Shown here piece after piece: positions 1-8,158 of a stretch of 64,000 bases of DNA (position 1 is the first letter of the stretch; each line of letters begins with the position of its first letter). This DNA is from CAYMPH01 sp964529415 (GTDB lineage Bacteria > Spirochaetota > UBA4802 > UBA5550). The translations under genes and the position numbers were made by a program. The notes beneath the pieces were generated by a model. It worked only from the letters and a program-made list of their open reading frames with translations, ran no database searches and was not told where the DNA came from. The DNA is taken from assembly GCA_964529415.1 (NCBI GenBank), contig CAZGWD010000004.1:1-64000 (forward strand), in the 5' to 3' direction.

Positions 1-240
1 TTATTTTACAAGAGTTTTTCCCTATTTCACTGGTACACTTTTCGGGGGCAGGTCACGAGCGATCCGAGAAATAATGAAATAGGTTTTATAAATCAGTATT
101 TAGAAAACCATGCACAAACTCAGATTAAAATTATACTTCATGAATATTTCTGGAAACTTGGGAATAATTTTGAGGAATGCGTGATTAAATTTCTGAATTA
201 TGAAGAATCATACAGGAAAAGATTGAATTTTATGGTATGA
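1..240 (+). CDS. C-terminal fragment of an unrecognised protein (cut by window edge)
   Basis: An open frame runs from base 1 to a TGA at 238-240 and gives 79 residues. The start lies outside the window. The fragment is rich in aromatic, Asn and Glu residues and ends in YRKRLNFMV. I see no domain motif in it. A ggggtcagagc element directly follows the stop codon. Elements of this kind often flank REP-associated Y1-type transposases, so a decayed or intact transposase is one possibility, but nothing in the residues proves it. Confidence 0.5.
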   Translation, partial: LFYKSFSLFHWYTFRGQVTSDPRNNEIGFINQYLENHAQTQIKIILHEYFWKLGNNFEECVIKFLNYEESYRKRLNFMV

Positions 241-251
241 GGGGTCAGAGC
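241..251. repeat. ggggtcagagc element, copy 1
   Basis: The 11-mer ggggtcagagc abuts the stop codon of the partial gene at the window start. The same 11-mer occurs at 17711-17721. From general knowledge, similar GGGGTCAGA strings border REP-associated transposase genes in many metagenomic genomes. The mobile origin is inferred. Confidence 0.35.
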
Positions 252-435
252 AAACATAAAATTAATCAGTAAATTTTCAGAATTAACCGCTAAATAATTT
301 TAAACCCGGATAAAAATCAACAGCAGGACAAATTTTTATCGGTGATTAAAAAAATATATATAGTATTGCTGTTTTTAAAAATACAGGCATAGGAAATTAT
401 CTCAGAAAAAATTTACTGGGGTTATTTCAGGGAAA

Positions 436-2238
436 TTATTTGTAGTAGAGGACGTATACTTCAGTATTAGTTCCTGTTAAATCTGTACCTCTAAAATATA
501 TTTTGCCTTTATACTCAATCAGTTCTTGTGGGTTATTTGCTAAAATTGTACTTAAAAGACCTACTGTTAATTGTTGTGTGCCTGCAACTGTACTGTCAGT
601 TCTCCAAATCTGAAAACCATTGTTTGCTGGTGCTCCTTTATCTGCGATAAAATAAACCATTCCGTCTAATGCTGCAAAATATTGAGGATCTGCATTTGTT
701 GCACCATTTATAATAATCTGGTTTGTTCCTGCATATGTTCCATCTGAAATTCCAAGTTCCGTTGTACTGCCGATATTTAAACTCATATATACTTTATTTT
801 TAAATACAAATGGCGCTCCTATTATTGAATCTCCTATACCTGAATTCTGGTCAATAATCATATATGAACCTGATAACATCCCATCACTGATCCAGGCCTC
901 TCTTCCATGTATTGGATCAGTTGCAGAAAATACAAGTTTGTCATTAAAAACTGTCAATCCCTGAGGATCTATACTTCCCGGTCCGCCGGGGATTACATCA
1001 ATTAATTTCGGATTTGTTGAAGAGTCGTAAGTAGGACCAGGATTAATTAAAGATGAATCCAACACCCACAACTCTCTACCGCTACTCGGCTGCAATGCCT
1101 GGAAATAGAGTTTATTATTAAAAACTGTTAAAAACAATGGACTTGAATCTACTGCTCCAGAATTAATATCAATTACTTTTGGATTTATTCCTACACTATA
1201 ACTTCCTGCAGGAGTTAGCTCCCATAATTCAATTCCTTGGTGTGGAAGAAAATTTCCATCTGTTGCTGAAAAATATAGTTTTCCATTATATCCTGTTAAA
1301 CTAACTGGATTAGAACTTGTTCCTGGACCAATAGCATTTATATCAATTTTTAATGGATTTGTACCTGATAATACCTGTGCTGGATCATATTCATATAGTT
1401 CAGTATCTACACTGTTATCAGTTGCAGAAAAATACAGCTTACCACCTAAAGCAACAGGTTTTGATACATTAGAACCGACTCCAATCGTAGTATTAATATC
1501 TATAACAAAAGGATTAGTACCCATTACTAATGCAGATGATGGGTCATATACCCATATTTCATCGCCATACTGTCCAGCTCCGGAACCGTTTGTTGCCCTT
1601 ATATATAATTTCCCAGCATACTCAATCATCCATGTGTTCAAGTCAACTGAAGGCCCAGAACTATTAAACTGGATAAGCAGTGACGTGCCTCCAACAGTAC
1701 CATCTGATTTAAAAAGATGCGCACCTGTTCCATTATAAGAAGCACCAAAATACATTATACCATTTATTACTGTAAACCTTGAAGGATTAGATGAATTTCC
1801 TGGATATAAATCTATAAACTGCACCACTACAAGATCCTGTATCTTCAAACTTGCACACTCTGACATTTCATCAGTACCTTTTACAGAATAAACCAGAAAA
1901 TGTGTAGCTCCAACAGGAATTAAATCCCCCGGAGCAATTGCGACAAAACTGTTTGGATGTGCTGAACCATTCGGCGTGAATGATGCAATAAAAGAATTTT
2001 TCGTTGCTGGGCCGTTTCCCCAGTAGAGCCTGTATTCTGTTATACTGCTTTCACTTTGTGCAGGCAAAAATGTCAGTGTTCCGGTTATGTATCCAGATCT
2101 ATAATTCGTATCAGCAAAACTTATTGACCTGGCAATATGAGGTGATGGATCTCCAAAAGTTGACAGGATATCGTAAAAATTATAACCATTACAGGATGTC
2201 AGTGTGAAGAGAAGTATTATTATAATTAGTTTTTTCAT
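436..2238 (-). CDS. ELWxxDGT-repeat surface lipoprotein (paralogue 1)
   Basis: This 600-residue protein starts with a lipoprotein signal peptide (lipobox LTSC, Cys16). A divergent Fn3-like region of about 150 residues follows. The rest is a chain of repeats of about 60 residues, each with a KLYFSATD-like strand and an ELW-type strand (for example GRELWVLD, GREAWISDG). This matches the ELWxxDGT repeat family and probably folds as a beta-propeller at the cell surface. It lies 14 bp downstream of a paralogue (2253-3983) with the same layout, and both end in the residues LYYK. The two look like a tandem duplication in one operon. The ligand and role are unknown. Confidence 0.85.
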   Translation of the reverse strand: MKKLIIIILLFTLTSCNGYNFYDILSTFGDPSPHIARSISFADTNYRSGYITGTLTFLPAQSESSITEYRLYWGNGPATKNSFIASFTPNGSAHPNSFVAIAPGDLIPVGATHFLVYSVKGTDEMSECASLKIQDLVVVQFIDLYPGNSSNPSRFTVINGIMYFGASYNGTGAHLFKSDGTVGGTSLLIQFNSSGPSVDLNTWMIEYAGKLYIRATNGSGAGQYGDEIWVYDPSSALVMGTNPFVIDINTTIGVGSNVSKPVALGGKLYFSATDNSVDTELYEYDPAQVLSGTNPLKIDINAIGPGTSSNPVSLTGYNGKLYFSATDGNFLPHQGIELWELTPAGSYSVGINPKVIDINSGAVDSSPLFLTVFNNKLYFQALQPSSGRELWVLDSSLINPGPTYDSSTNPKLIDVIPGGPGSIDPQGLTVFNDKLVFSATDPIHGREAWISDGMLSGSYMIIDQNSGIGDSIIGAPFVFKNKVYMSLNIGSTTELGISDGTYAGTNQIIINGATNADPQYFAALDGMVYFIADKGAPANNGFQIWRTDSTVAGTQQLTVGLLSTILANNPQELIEYKGKIYFRGTDLTGTNTEVYVLYYK

Positions 2239-2252
2239 AATGTTATCATTTA

Positions 2253-3983
2253 TTATTTATAGTATAAAACCCACAGTTCGCGTCCATAAGCAGCATCCTG
2301 TGCCGTAAAAAACATTTTATTGCCGAGAGTTACTCCATTAAATAAGATCGGTGTTGGTGCTAAACCCAGTATTGCTGTTGTTGTTTGTATTTTCAGAGGA
2401 ACAGACATTTTTTCTGAATCAAAAAACCATAAATAATAGTTTGTACCATCATCTGTGGCTCTCATAAAAAGCCTGTTATTATATATACTGCCAATATGAA
2501 CGTTGCCATTTCCTCCCGGGTAAAAATCTTTAACCATCTTTGTAACTCCTCCGGAAATACCATCAGTCACCCAGAGTTCATTTTTTTTTATAGCATTTGT
2601 ATTTGAATTTGCCTTCATATAGATTTTATTATTGTATAATTTAAAATTAGGTTCAAATGTCAAAGGATCTGGAATAAAAGCATTGGCTGAATTTAAATTA
2701 ATACGTGGTGAACTACCGTCATGGATCAAATCAACAGTTGTTCCATCTGTGCGGTATAACTCATTACCAACTCCATCATTTGCAATAAAATACAGGTAAT
2801 TATTCCATGTGAAAAAATTGAATGGGTTTGATAAAGATGAAACTAAAGATAAACTAAATGTTGCACAATCCATCATCCAGAGTTTATTGAAAGTTGCATC
2901 TCCATTTGAACTGAAATAAAGATTGTTATTATAAACAATACTTTTATCCGGAACATCAGCGTCAATAGAGTAAGCAGCAAGGGGAAATATATTATATGGA
3001 CTAATTCTAACTTGAAAAAATTTTGGAACTCCGAAATCATTTGCAGAAAAATACAAATATCCATCTACAAGTGTTATATTTGATTTACCAGGTATTAATG
3101 CTATTGTTCCTGGAAGTATAGTTATCTGGCTTAAGGAAGTATTTGCTATATCAAAATTATAAATCCCTAAATTTCCAGAATTATATGCAAAAAAATACAG
3201 CTTATCATCAATAAAATCCAAACAAAAAGATGTCGGGTCGGTTAATGAAAATCCAAAATCTAAAGTAATTTCCTGTAGAACTGTACCATTGAAACGATAT
3301 AATTTAAAATTAACACCATTTGTAACTAAAAAATAAATCCAATTTTTATAAACAAAAGCAAAAGATGAAGTTAAGACCCAACCGCTATTATTAATGCCTG
3401 CAAAGGCATCAATGGCTGTTGCAACTAAACCAGTCGCAGGATCATATGATCTTAATTCTATTCCAGTATTATTCCCTAAATCAGCAAAAAAATAAAGTTT
3501 TCCATTTAGTGCAGTAAGCCAGACAGGATTTGAATTATTCGGTGAAGCACCTGTCCATATATCTTTCTCCATTTTTACAATTAGATCCTCAAAATCAATA
3601 GCTATATACTTCGTCATATCACCACTTGAATTAGACGTAATAGCAAGCAGATGTGTAGCACCGGATGGAACATTCAGATGAGTTAACGAAAAAATTTTAT
3701 TTGTCCCGTCTGCAGGCAATGTTGCGATAGGTGAAGAGGAATATTTTGCTGTTGCAGAGCTTCCCCAGTATAATTTGTATGAAATAATCTTTGATTCATC
3801 CGACGCTTTACCAACAATTACATCGCCAGTGAGATAGTCTTCGTCCGGATTCACATCAATAAAGGATATGGATGAAGGGATTAGCGGATCTGTTGAGAAT
3901 TGCCCCCAGAAATTATCCCTCGAGCACGAGAAAATCAGAAACGGCAACAGTATCATCATCATGTAAAAGTACAATCTTTTCAT
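2253..3983 (-). CDS. ELWxxDGT-repeat surface lipoprotein (paralogue 2)
   Basis: A lipoprotein of about 576 residues. I place the start at the ATG at 3983 because it begins directly with the signal peptide (MKRLYFYMMM..., lipobox LIFSC). The frame stays open to 4019, but that would put 12 charged residues ahead of the signal. The layout copies the next gene: a short N-terminal region with an SISFIDVNPDE motif (compare SISFADTNY in the paralogue), an YRLYWG/YKLYWG strand, then propeller-like repeats with KLYF and GRELWVLYYK strands. It is the first gene of a two-gene unit. It has diverged strongly from its neighbour in the middle, so the duplication is not recent. Confidence 0.83.
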   Translation of the reverse strand: MKRLYFYMMMILLPFLIFSCSRDNFWGQFSTDPLIPSSISFIDVNPDEDYLTGDVIVGKASDESKIISYKLYWGSSATAKYSSSPIATLPADGTNKIFSLTHLNVPSGATHLLAITSNSSGDMTKYIAIDFEDLIVKMEKDIWTGASPNNSNPVWLTALNGKLYFFADLGNNTGIELRSYDPATGLVATAIDAFAGINNSGWVLTSSFAFVYKNWIYFLVTNGVNFKLYRFNGTVLQEITLDFGFSLTDPTSFCLDFIDDKLYFFAYNSGNLGIYNFDIANTSLSQITILPGTIALIPGKSNITLVDGYLYFSANDFGVPKFFQVRISPYNIFPLAAYSIDADVPDKSIVYNNNLYFSSNGDATFNKLWMMDCATFSLSLVSSLSNPFNFFTWNNYLYFIANDGVGNELYRTDGTTVDLIHDGSSPRINLNSANAFIPDPLTFEPNFKLYNNKIYMKANSNTNAIKKNELWVTDGISGGVTKMVKDFYPGGNGNVHIGSIYNNRLFMRATDDGTNYYLWFFDSEKMSVPLKIQTTTAILGLAPTPILFNGVTLGNKMFFTAQDAAYGRELWVLYYK

Positions 3984-4101
3984 ATAATAAATATACTCAC
4001 TTTTTTCTAATATGATCAAAAATATATTTCAATTTTTTATAAATTTTATTAAATAATATGCTCTAAATCAATGAAAATTTATCTATATAAAAGAAAAGAA
4101 A

Positions 4102-4427
4102 TAGAACGCGGATGACGCGGATTGCTTATGATTTGTTATGATTAATTTTTCATCATCTTTTAAATCCGAATATCCTTAAAAATCTTTTTTTCTTTTTTCT
4201 TTTTAAAAAATCTTTAATAAACTAAAATTTACCCTTATCAATAAAAAAGAAATGGAACACGGATAACACGGATGACACGGATTTTTTATGATTAATTTTT
4301 CCCGTTTTATAAAATCCACACTTTCATATTAATTTCTTATTTTTTTCTTTTTCTTTTATTTTTTTAAAAAAAAGCCCTTAATCCTTCAAAATCCTTATCC
4401 GTGAACATCCGTGTTATCCGTGTTCCA
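4102..4427. repeat. Inverted CACGGATxACACGGAT repeat cluster
   Basis: The motif GGAACACGGATAACACGGAT lies in direct orientation from 4254, and its reverse complement ends at 4426. The matching inverted arms span 4253-4274 and 4406-4427 and are identical over 22 bp. A diverged third copy (GAACGCGGATGACGCGGAT) starts near 4104. Each direct copy is followed by a similar tail (TTATGATTAATTTTT). This is a dispersed intergenic repeat type; no gene is present. Origin and function are unknown. Confidence 0.7.
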
Positions 4428-4482
4428 AATCCTTAATCCTTACTTCATCCTTCAAAAAAAAGTCCTAAATCCTTTAGTCCAA

Positions 4483-4565
4483 TCCCCCTGTCCCCCAAAG
4501 GGGGCACGAGATGAATAATTATTTCCCTCCTGCTTGCCCCCTCCGGGGGATGGGGGGCATCAGGG
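4483..4565. repeat. C-run/G-run palindromic intergenic element
   Basis: Two self-complementary blocks, CCCCCTGTCCCCCAAAGGGGG and GCCCCCTCCGGGGGATGGGGG, are separated by an AT-rich spacer. The two blocks are also roughly complementary to each other. The element begins two bases past the stop codon of the minus-strand beta-barrel gene. It can fold into strong hairpins and may end that transcript. Such elements tend to be dispersed in genomes. A shorter related string (AGCCCCCTGTCCCAC) occurs near 24066. Confidence 0.5.
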
Positions 4566-4567
4566 AA

Positions 4568-6001
4568 CTAAAACTTAACCCCGAACATCAAAAAATACCT
4601 CATACCGTAAAATGGCTGTCCAACATAAATAACATTAACAAATTCCGCTCCAATCTCAAAAAACAGCGGCTTTACAAATTCATACTCAAGCGAAACCCCT
4701 GCCTTCCAGTATGGATCATAAGATACCCTGTTTTCAATTTCTCCGCCGAAAAGTGCAGGCTGATGCAGAATGCTGAATGCAATACCGCCTCCTGCGCGTA
4801 CAATAAAATTAAGCGGAAATTTAAACGCACTTCTGAAAAAAATATTTCCTCCAGCTATAATCTGATTAAAATTATACTCAGGCAACGGCGACATAAAATA
4901 CGAATACGACGAGTCAATTTCAAAACCAACATATTTAAAAAACCCGTGTTTCCCGTACAGGGCAAAATTAACTGCAGCGCCCAGAAAAGATCCGGGGTAA
5001 ACATTTTCCCATAAAGAAAATGACTGCACAAAAGGGCTTCCAATTGATATTTTAACTATAGTTCCTGATTCGCATTTCATAACCTCAGGCGAGAATCTGT
5101 CCCGTCCGACATCGAACTCGTAACCTGCTTTAACAAAATACTGGAATGATCTTATGTTTCCAGTGCCGTAATCTGCGCCATAAATAATCTCTGTATAATC
5201 AAGCCCTGTTTCAATAAAAAGATTTTTATACAGTTTAAATTCAAATGCAGCGCCTATTTTATAATAAGGTGAATAATTCCAGAACTTATCCTGAAGCCCT
5301 GTGAAAACATTTTTATATTCGAGATTGGATAGAGCTATACCGCCTCCGCCTCTAATAATAAGATTAACCGGAATAGTGAAGTCGGTTCTGAGAAAAATAT
5401 TTCCTCCGATTAAAATATTATTCATCTTCGTTGTTATGAAATTTTTCCCGAGCAGATACTGGTACGATACGTCAAACTCAAGGCCGAAATGCCTCCAGAA
5501 TCCGTTCGCATAGAAAAAGCCGAAATTAATCTGCACTCCTGTTAATGAAAAATCGAGTATCGAGTCCCACGGCTGCAGCGGCTGAGTGATTATCCATCCT
5601 GCAGAAAGCCTGAAAGCAGGATACGGCGAGCAGGGATCTATTTTCTTATTATAGTCGATGGAATATTCTACAGTAATTTCCTCCCAATCTGACCACGAAC
5701 TTACCTTGTCGAATTTATTTATAGAGCCGATTCTCATTTTGTATTTTCCAGGAGGAACTGAAAATTCAACAATAGGGTCCGTAGTTTTTTTATCAACAAC
5801 AGTGATATCAAGACTGTTCTTTATCTCAACAGAATATCCGGTTGCTCCGGCTATACTGTCCCATTCTATTTTCAGTTTTTTTTCTGCTGCTGATAAAAAG
5901 TTTAATTGGGCGGATATTAATATCAGAATCAATGCCGTGACAGAGTATAGCACCGCAATTGATATTCTTTTCAAAACAATGGAATTTGATTTAGATTTCA
6001 A
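4568..6001 (-). CDS. Outer-membrane beta-barrel protein with internally duplicated barrel
   Basis: A 477-residue protein. An N-terminal hydrophobic segment (about residues 10-38) ends near SAAEKK and looks like a signal peptide with a long N-region. An Fn3-like domain follows (about 42-110). The remainder holds two similar modules (about 125-300 and 310-477). Both contain the string IIAGGNIFFRSAFKFPLNF or its counterpart ILIGGNIFLRTDFTIPVNL, then a G-rich turn (RGGGGIAFS / RAGGGIAFS) and a Y-W-K-x-G-strand near the end. The alternating hydrophobic strands and terminal Phe are typical of outer-membrane barrels. The gene starts 6 bp after the FecR/Fn3 gene, in the adenylate cyclase operon. Function is not known. 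Confidence 0.75.
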   Translation of the reverse strand: MKSKSNSIVLKRISIAVLYSVTALILILISAQLNFLSAAEKKLKIEWDSIAGATGYSVEIKNSLDITVVDKKTTDPIVEFSVPPGKYKMRIGSINKFDKVSSWSDWEEITVEYSIDYNKKIDPCSPYPAFRLSAGWIITQPLQPWDSILDFSLTGVQINFGFFYANGFWRHFGLEFDVSYQYLLGKNFITTKMNNILIGGNIFLRTDFTIPVNLIIRGGGGIALSNLEYKNVFTGLQDKFWNYSPYYKIGAAFEFKLYKNLFIETGLDYTEIIYGADYGTGNIRSFQYFVKAGYEFDVGRDRFSPEVMKCESGTIVKISIGSPFVQSFSLWENVYPGSFLGAAVNFALYGKHGFFKYVGFEIDSSYSYFMSPLPEYNFNQIIAGGNIFFRSAFKFPLNFIVRAGGGIAFSILHQPALFGGEIENRVSYDPYWKAGVSLEYEFVKPLFFEIGAEFVNVIYVGQPFYGMRYFLMFGVKF

Positions 6002-6007
6002 AATATG

Positions 6008-8158
6008 TCAATCCCCGATTATCAGAACTTTTTTGTTTTTAATCTTCGGCTTTTCAAGCTGACGTATTTTTATATTAAAATTGAACCTTGCTTCAGGGCT
6101 TTTGCGCAGAATTTTCTTTCCTGCAGGATCAGTTTCAAATGCCTGCAGAGTCCAGAAAAAATTGCCTGCATCGAGTTTATTGAGCTCTCTCATTCCAAGT
6201 CCTGTATAAAGAGTTTCCTTCTGAACAACATTCACTGCTCTTCCGCCTTTAATCATATAAAGCCCGATTCTGTAAAGGTTTGCGTCTTTTACACCGTTCC
6301 ATCTGAACATCAATGCATCTACATCCATTATATCAACAACAGCACCGTTGATCGGCGACTCCGCAACCGGAAGAGTAAGCCCTGTATATGCGCTGAATGA
6401 AAATACAGAACTTTTTGCTGATTCTCCGCCTGTTTCATTTTCAAGTCGAACTCTCCAGAAATATTTACCCGGCTTAACTTCAATTGATCTGGCAAAATCC
6501 CTGCCTGGAATTTTTTTATAAATTGAAGAAAAGTTTTCATTCTCCGAAAGCTCAAGAACAAAGTTCCCTTCCACATCTCCCTTTTTCCAGGAGAAATCAA
6601 CCGGGATCGATTCGTTTGAATCATTTGAAATAATATTCGCGCCATTCAGAGGAATAGCAAGATCAATTTTCTGAAAATCAATCACATCAAATGATCTGAG
6701 AGCTGAATATTCAGTGAGATCACCGTTTTTCAAAACTCCGGCGCTTCTCCAGTAATATTTTCCTGTTTTAAATTCCCTGTTATACCTGACATAATTATTT
6801 TCTGTTTCCTGCGTTTCAGACGCATTTTTAAAATTCATGTCAGATGATATGTATAGCCTGTATTTTGCAATTTCACGGTTAACCTTCCATGAAAAAGTCA
6901 GCGGATTTTTCTTTATTGTCTGGGTATTGAAAACTTTTTTATCCGGCGGATACATCAGATCAGGTCCTCCTACTTTAGCAGACAGTACAACATTAAATTT
7001 CGATATTCTCCCTGGCAGCAGGCTGCCGCCTCCTTCGATAGAGCTTTCCTTTTCAACCTGCCAGTAATAGGCTCCCGGCTGCATTTCGTCAATAACTGCT
7101 GACGCGCTTTGTGTCTGAACAGATTTCAATAAATTCTTCTTCTCCGGATCCTTATAAATCTTCAGAGTATAAGACGAAGCAATATCGCTCGTGCTCCATA
7201 TAAAACCAACAGAAGGCAGTTTCTCCCTGTAACTTATTGATTCATCCTTCGCCGGAGAAATCTGATTGATCTCTTCATCTGTTATAATGGAAAATCTTCT
7301 GACTTCGCTGTATTCAATTTTTTTTGTATACATGTCAACAGCCTTAATGCGCCAGTAATAAATTCCTTTTTTCATTAAAAGAAAATCCGTATTCTCCTTC
7401 GGCTTTTTCTTTAAGGTAATTTCTGAAAAAGAAATTGAAGGTGATGTCTCAAGGAATAATTCATAATTTTTCGGGACACTCACCCACGAATATTCTACCC
7501 TGGTTTCAGAAGAAGGTGTAATAAAATTTTTATTGTTCAAAGGCGTCAGCAGCCTGATTTTGATGTCAAATACGCGCATATCATCAAGCGAAGCTATCAC
7601 CTTCTGATTTTCATTAATAGTTTCTTCTCTATCACCGGCAATCCGCACGCGCGCTGTTCCTTTATTAACCGTGAGGCTCAGGTCATTTCCGGAATCGCGG
7701 CTCATGCTTACATCACTTTTGCCAAGCGAAACTTTTGTTTCGCCGGATTTTATATTGATATTTTTAAGACCTGCGTCACTAACGCTGCCGCGGTCTGCCT
7801 TGATCGACCCCTGGGCGAAATCAATTTCAAGTCCTTCTTTTGCATATGAAAGAAGGATCATGCTGCTCTCATCCATCCTTATCTCGGTTCCGTCATTGAG
7901 TTTTATAACTGCTTCTGAAAGGTCAGATGTGCGGAGAGAGTCGTTATTGTAGACCGGCATATTCTGGCCCACGTCCTCCCACACAACGCGCGAAGAATAT
8001 TTCCTCTGGGCGGTTTTCCTTTTAAACGTGATTGTACCTATCAGCTCGCCGCTGCCGGTAATTTTTTTTGTTATATCATAATAGAAAAGATATGAAAAAG
8101 CAATTATGACAGAAACCCCGAATCCTACAAAAATAGTTTCATTTCTCGATAATCTCAT
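6008..8158 (-). CDS. Membrane-anchored FecR-domain protein with Fn3-like repeats
   Basis: A 716-residue protein with one N-terminal membrane segment (about 8-28), so most of it is outside the cytoplasm. Residues 45-190 form a FecR-type domain (SEAVIKLNDGTEIRMDESS). Five or so Fn3-like modules follow, each closing with a YYWRI/YYWQV/YFWRV signature. This combination is common in spirochaetes, where it may bind envelope polymers, though the ligand is not established. The start codon lies 20 bp inside the 3' end of the cyclase gene, so translation is probably coupled. The chain ends in KKVLIIGD. Confidence 0.8.
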   Translation of the reverse strand: MRLSRNETIFVGFGVSVIIAFSYLFYYDITKKITGSGELIGTITFKRKTAQRKYSSRVVWEDVGQNMPVYNNDSLRTSDLSEAVIKLNDGTEIRMDESSMILLSYAKEGLEIDFAQGSIKADRGSVSDAGLKNINIKSGETKVSLGKSDVSMSRDSGNDLSLTVNKGTARVRIAGDREETINENQKVIASLDDMRVFDIKIRLLTPLNNKNFITPSSETRVEYSWVSVPKNYELFLETSPSISFSEITLKKKPKENTDFLLMKKGIYYWRIKAVDMYTKKIEYSEVRRFSIITDEEINQISPAKDESISYREKLPSVGFIWSTSDIASSYTLKIYKDPEKKNLLKSVQTQSASAVIDEMQPGAYYWQVEKESSIEGGGSLLPGRISKFNVVLSAKVGGPDLMYPPDKKVFNTQTIKKNPLTFSWKVNREIAKYRLYISSDMNFKNASETQETENNYVRYNREFKTGKYYWRSAGVLKNGDLTEYSALRSFDVIDFQKIDLAIPLNGANIISNDSNESIPVDFSWKKGDVEGNFVLELSENENFSSIYKKIPGRDFARSIEVKPGKYFWRVRLENETGGESAKSSVFSFSAYTGLTLPVAESPINGAVVDIMDVDALMFRWNGVKDANLYRIGLYMIKGGRAVNVVQKETLYTGLGMRELNKLDAGNFFWTLQAFETDPAGKKILRKSPEARFNFNIKIRQLEKPKIKNKKVLIIGD

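Noticed and set aside
4511..5014. A 167-codon plus-strand frame across the beta-barrel gene
   Set aside because: It is antisense to a clear outer-membrane protein and starts within the G/C-run repeat; composition is not protein-like.
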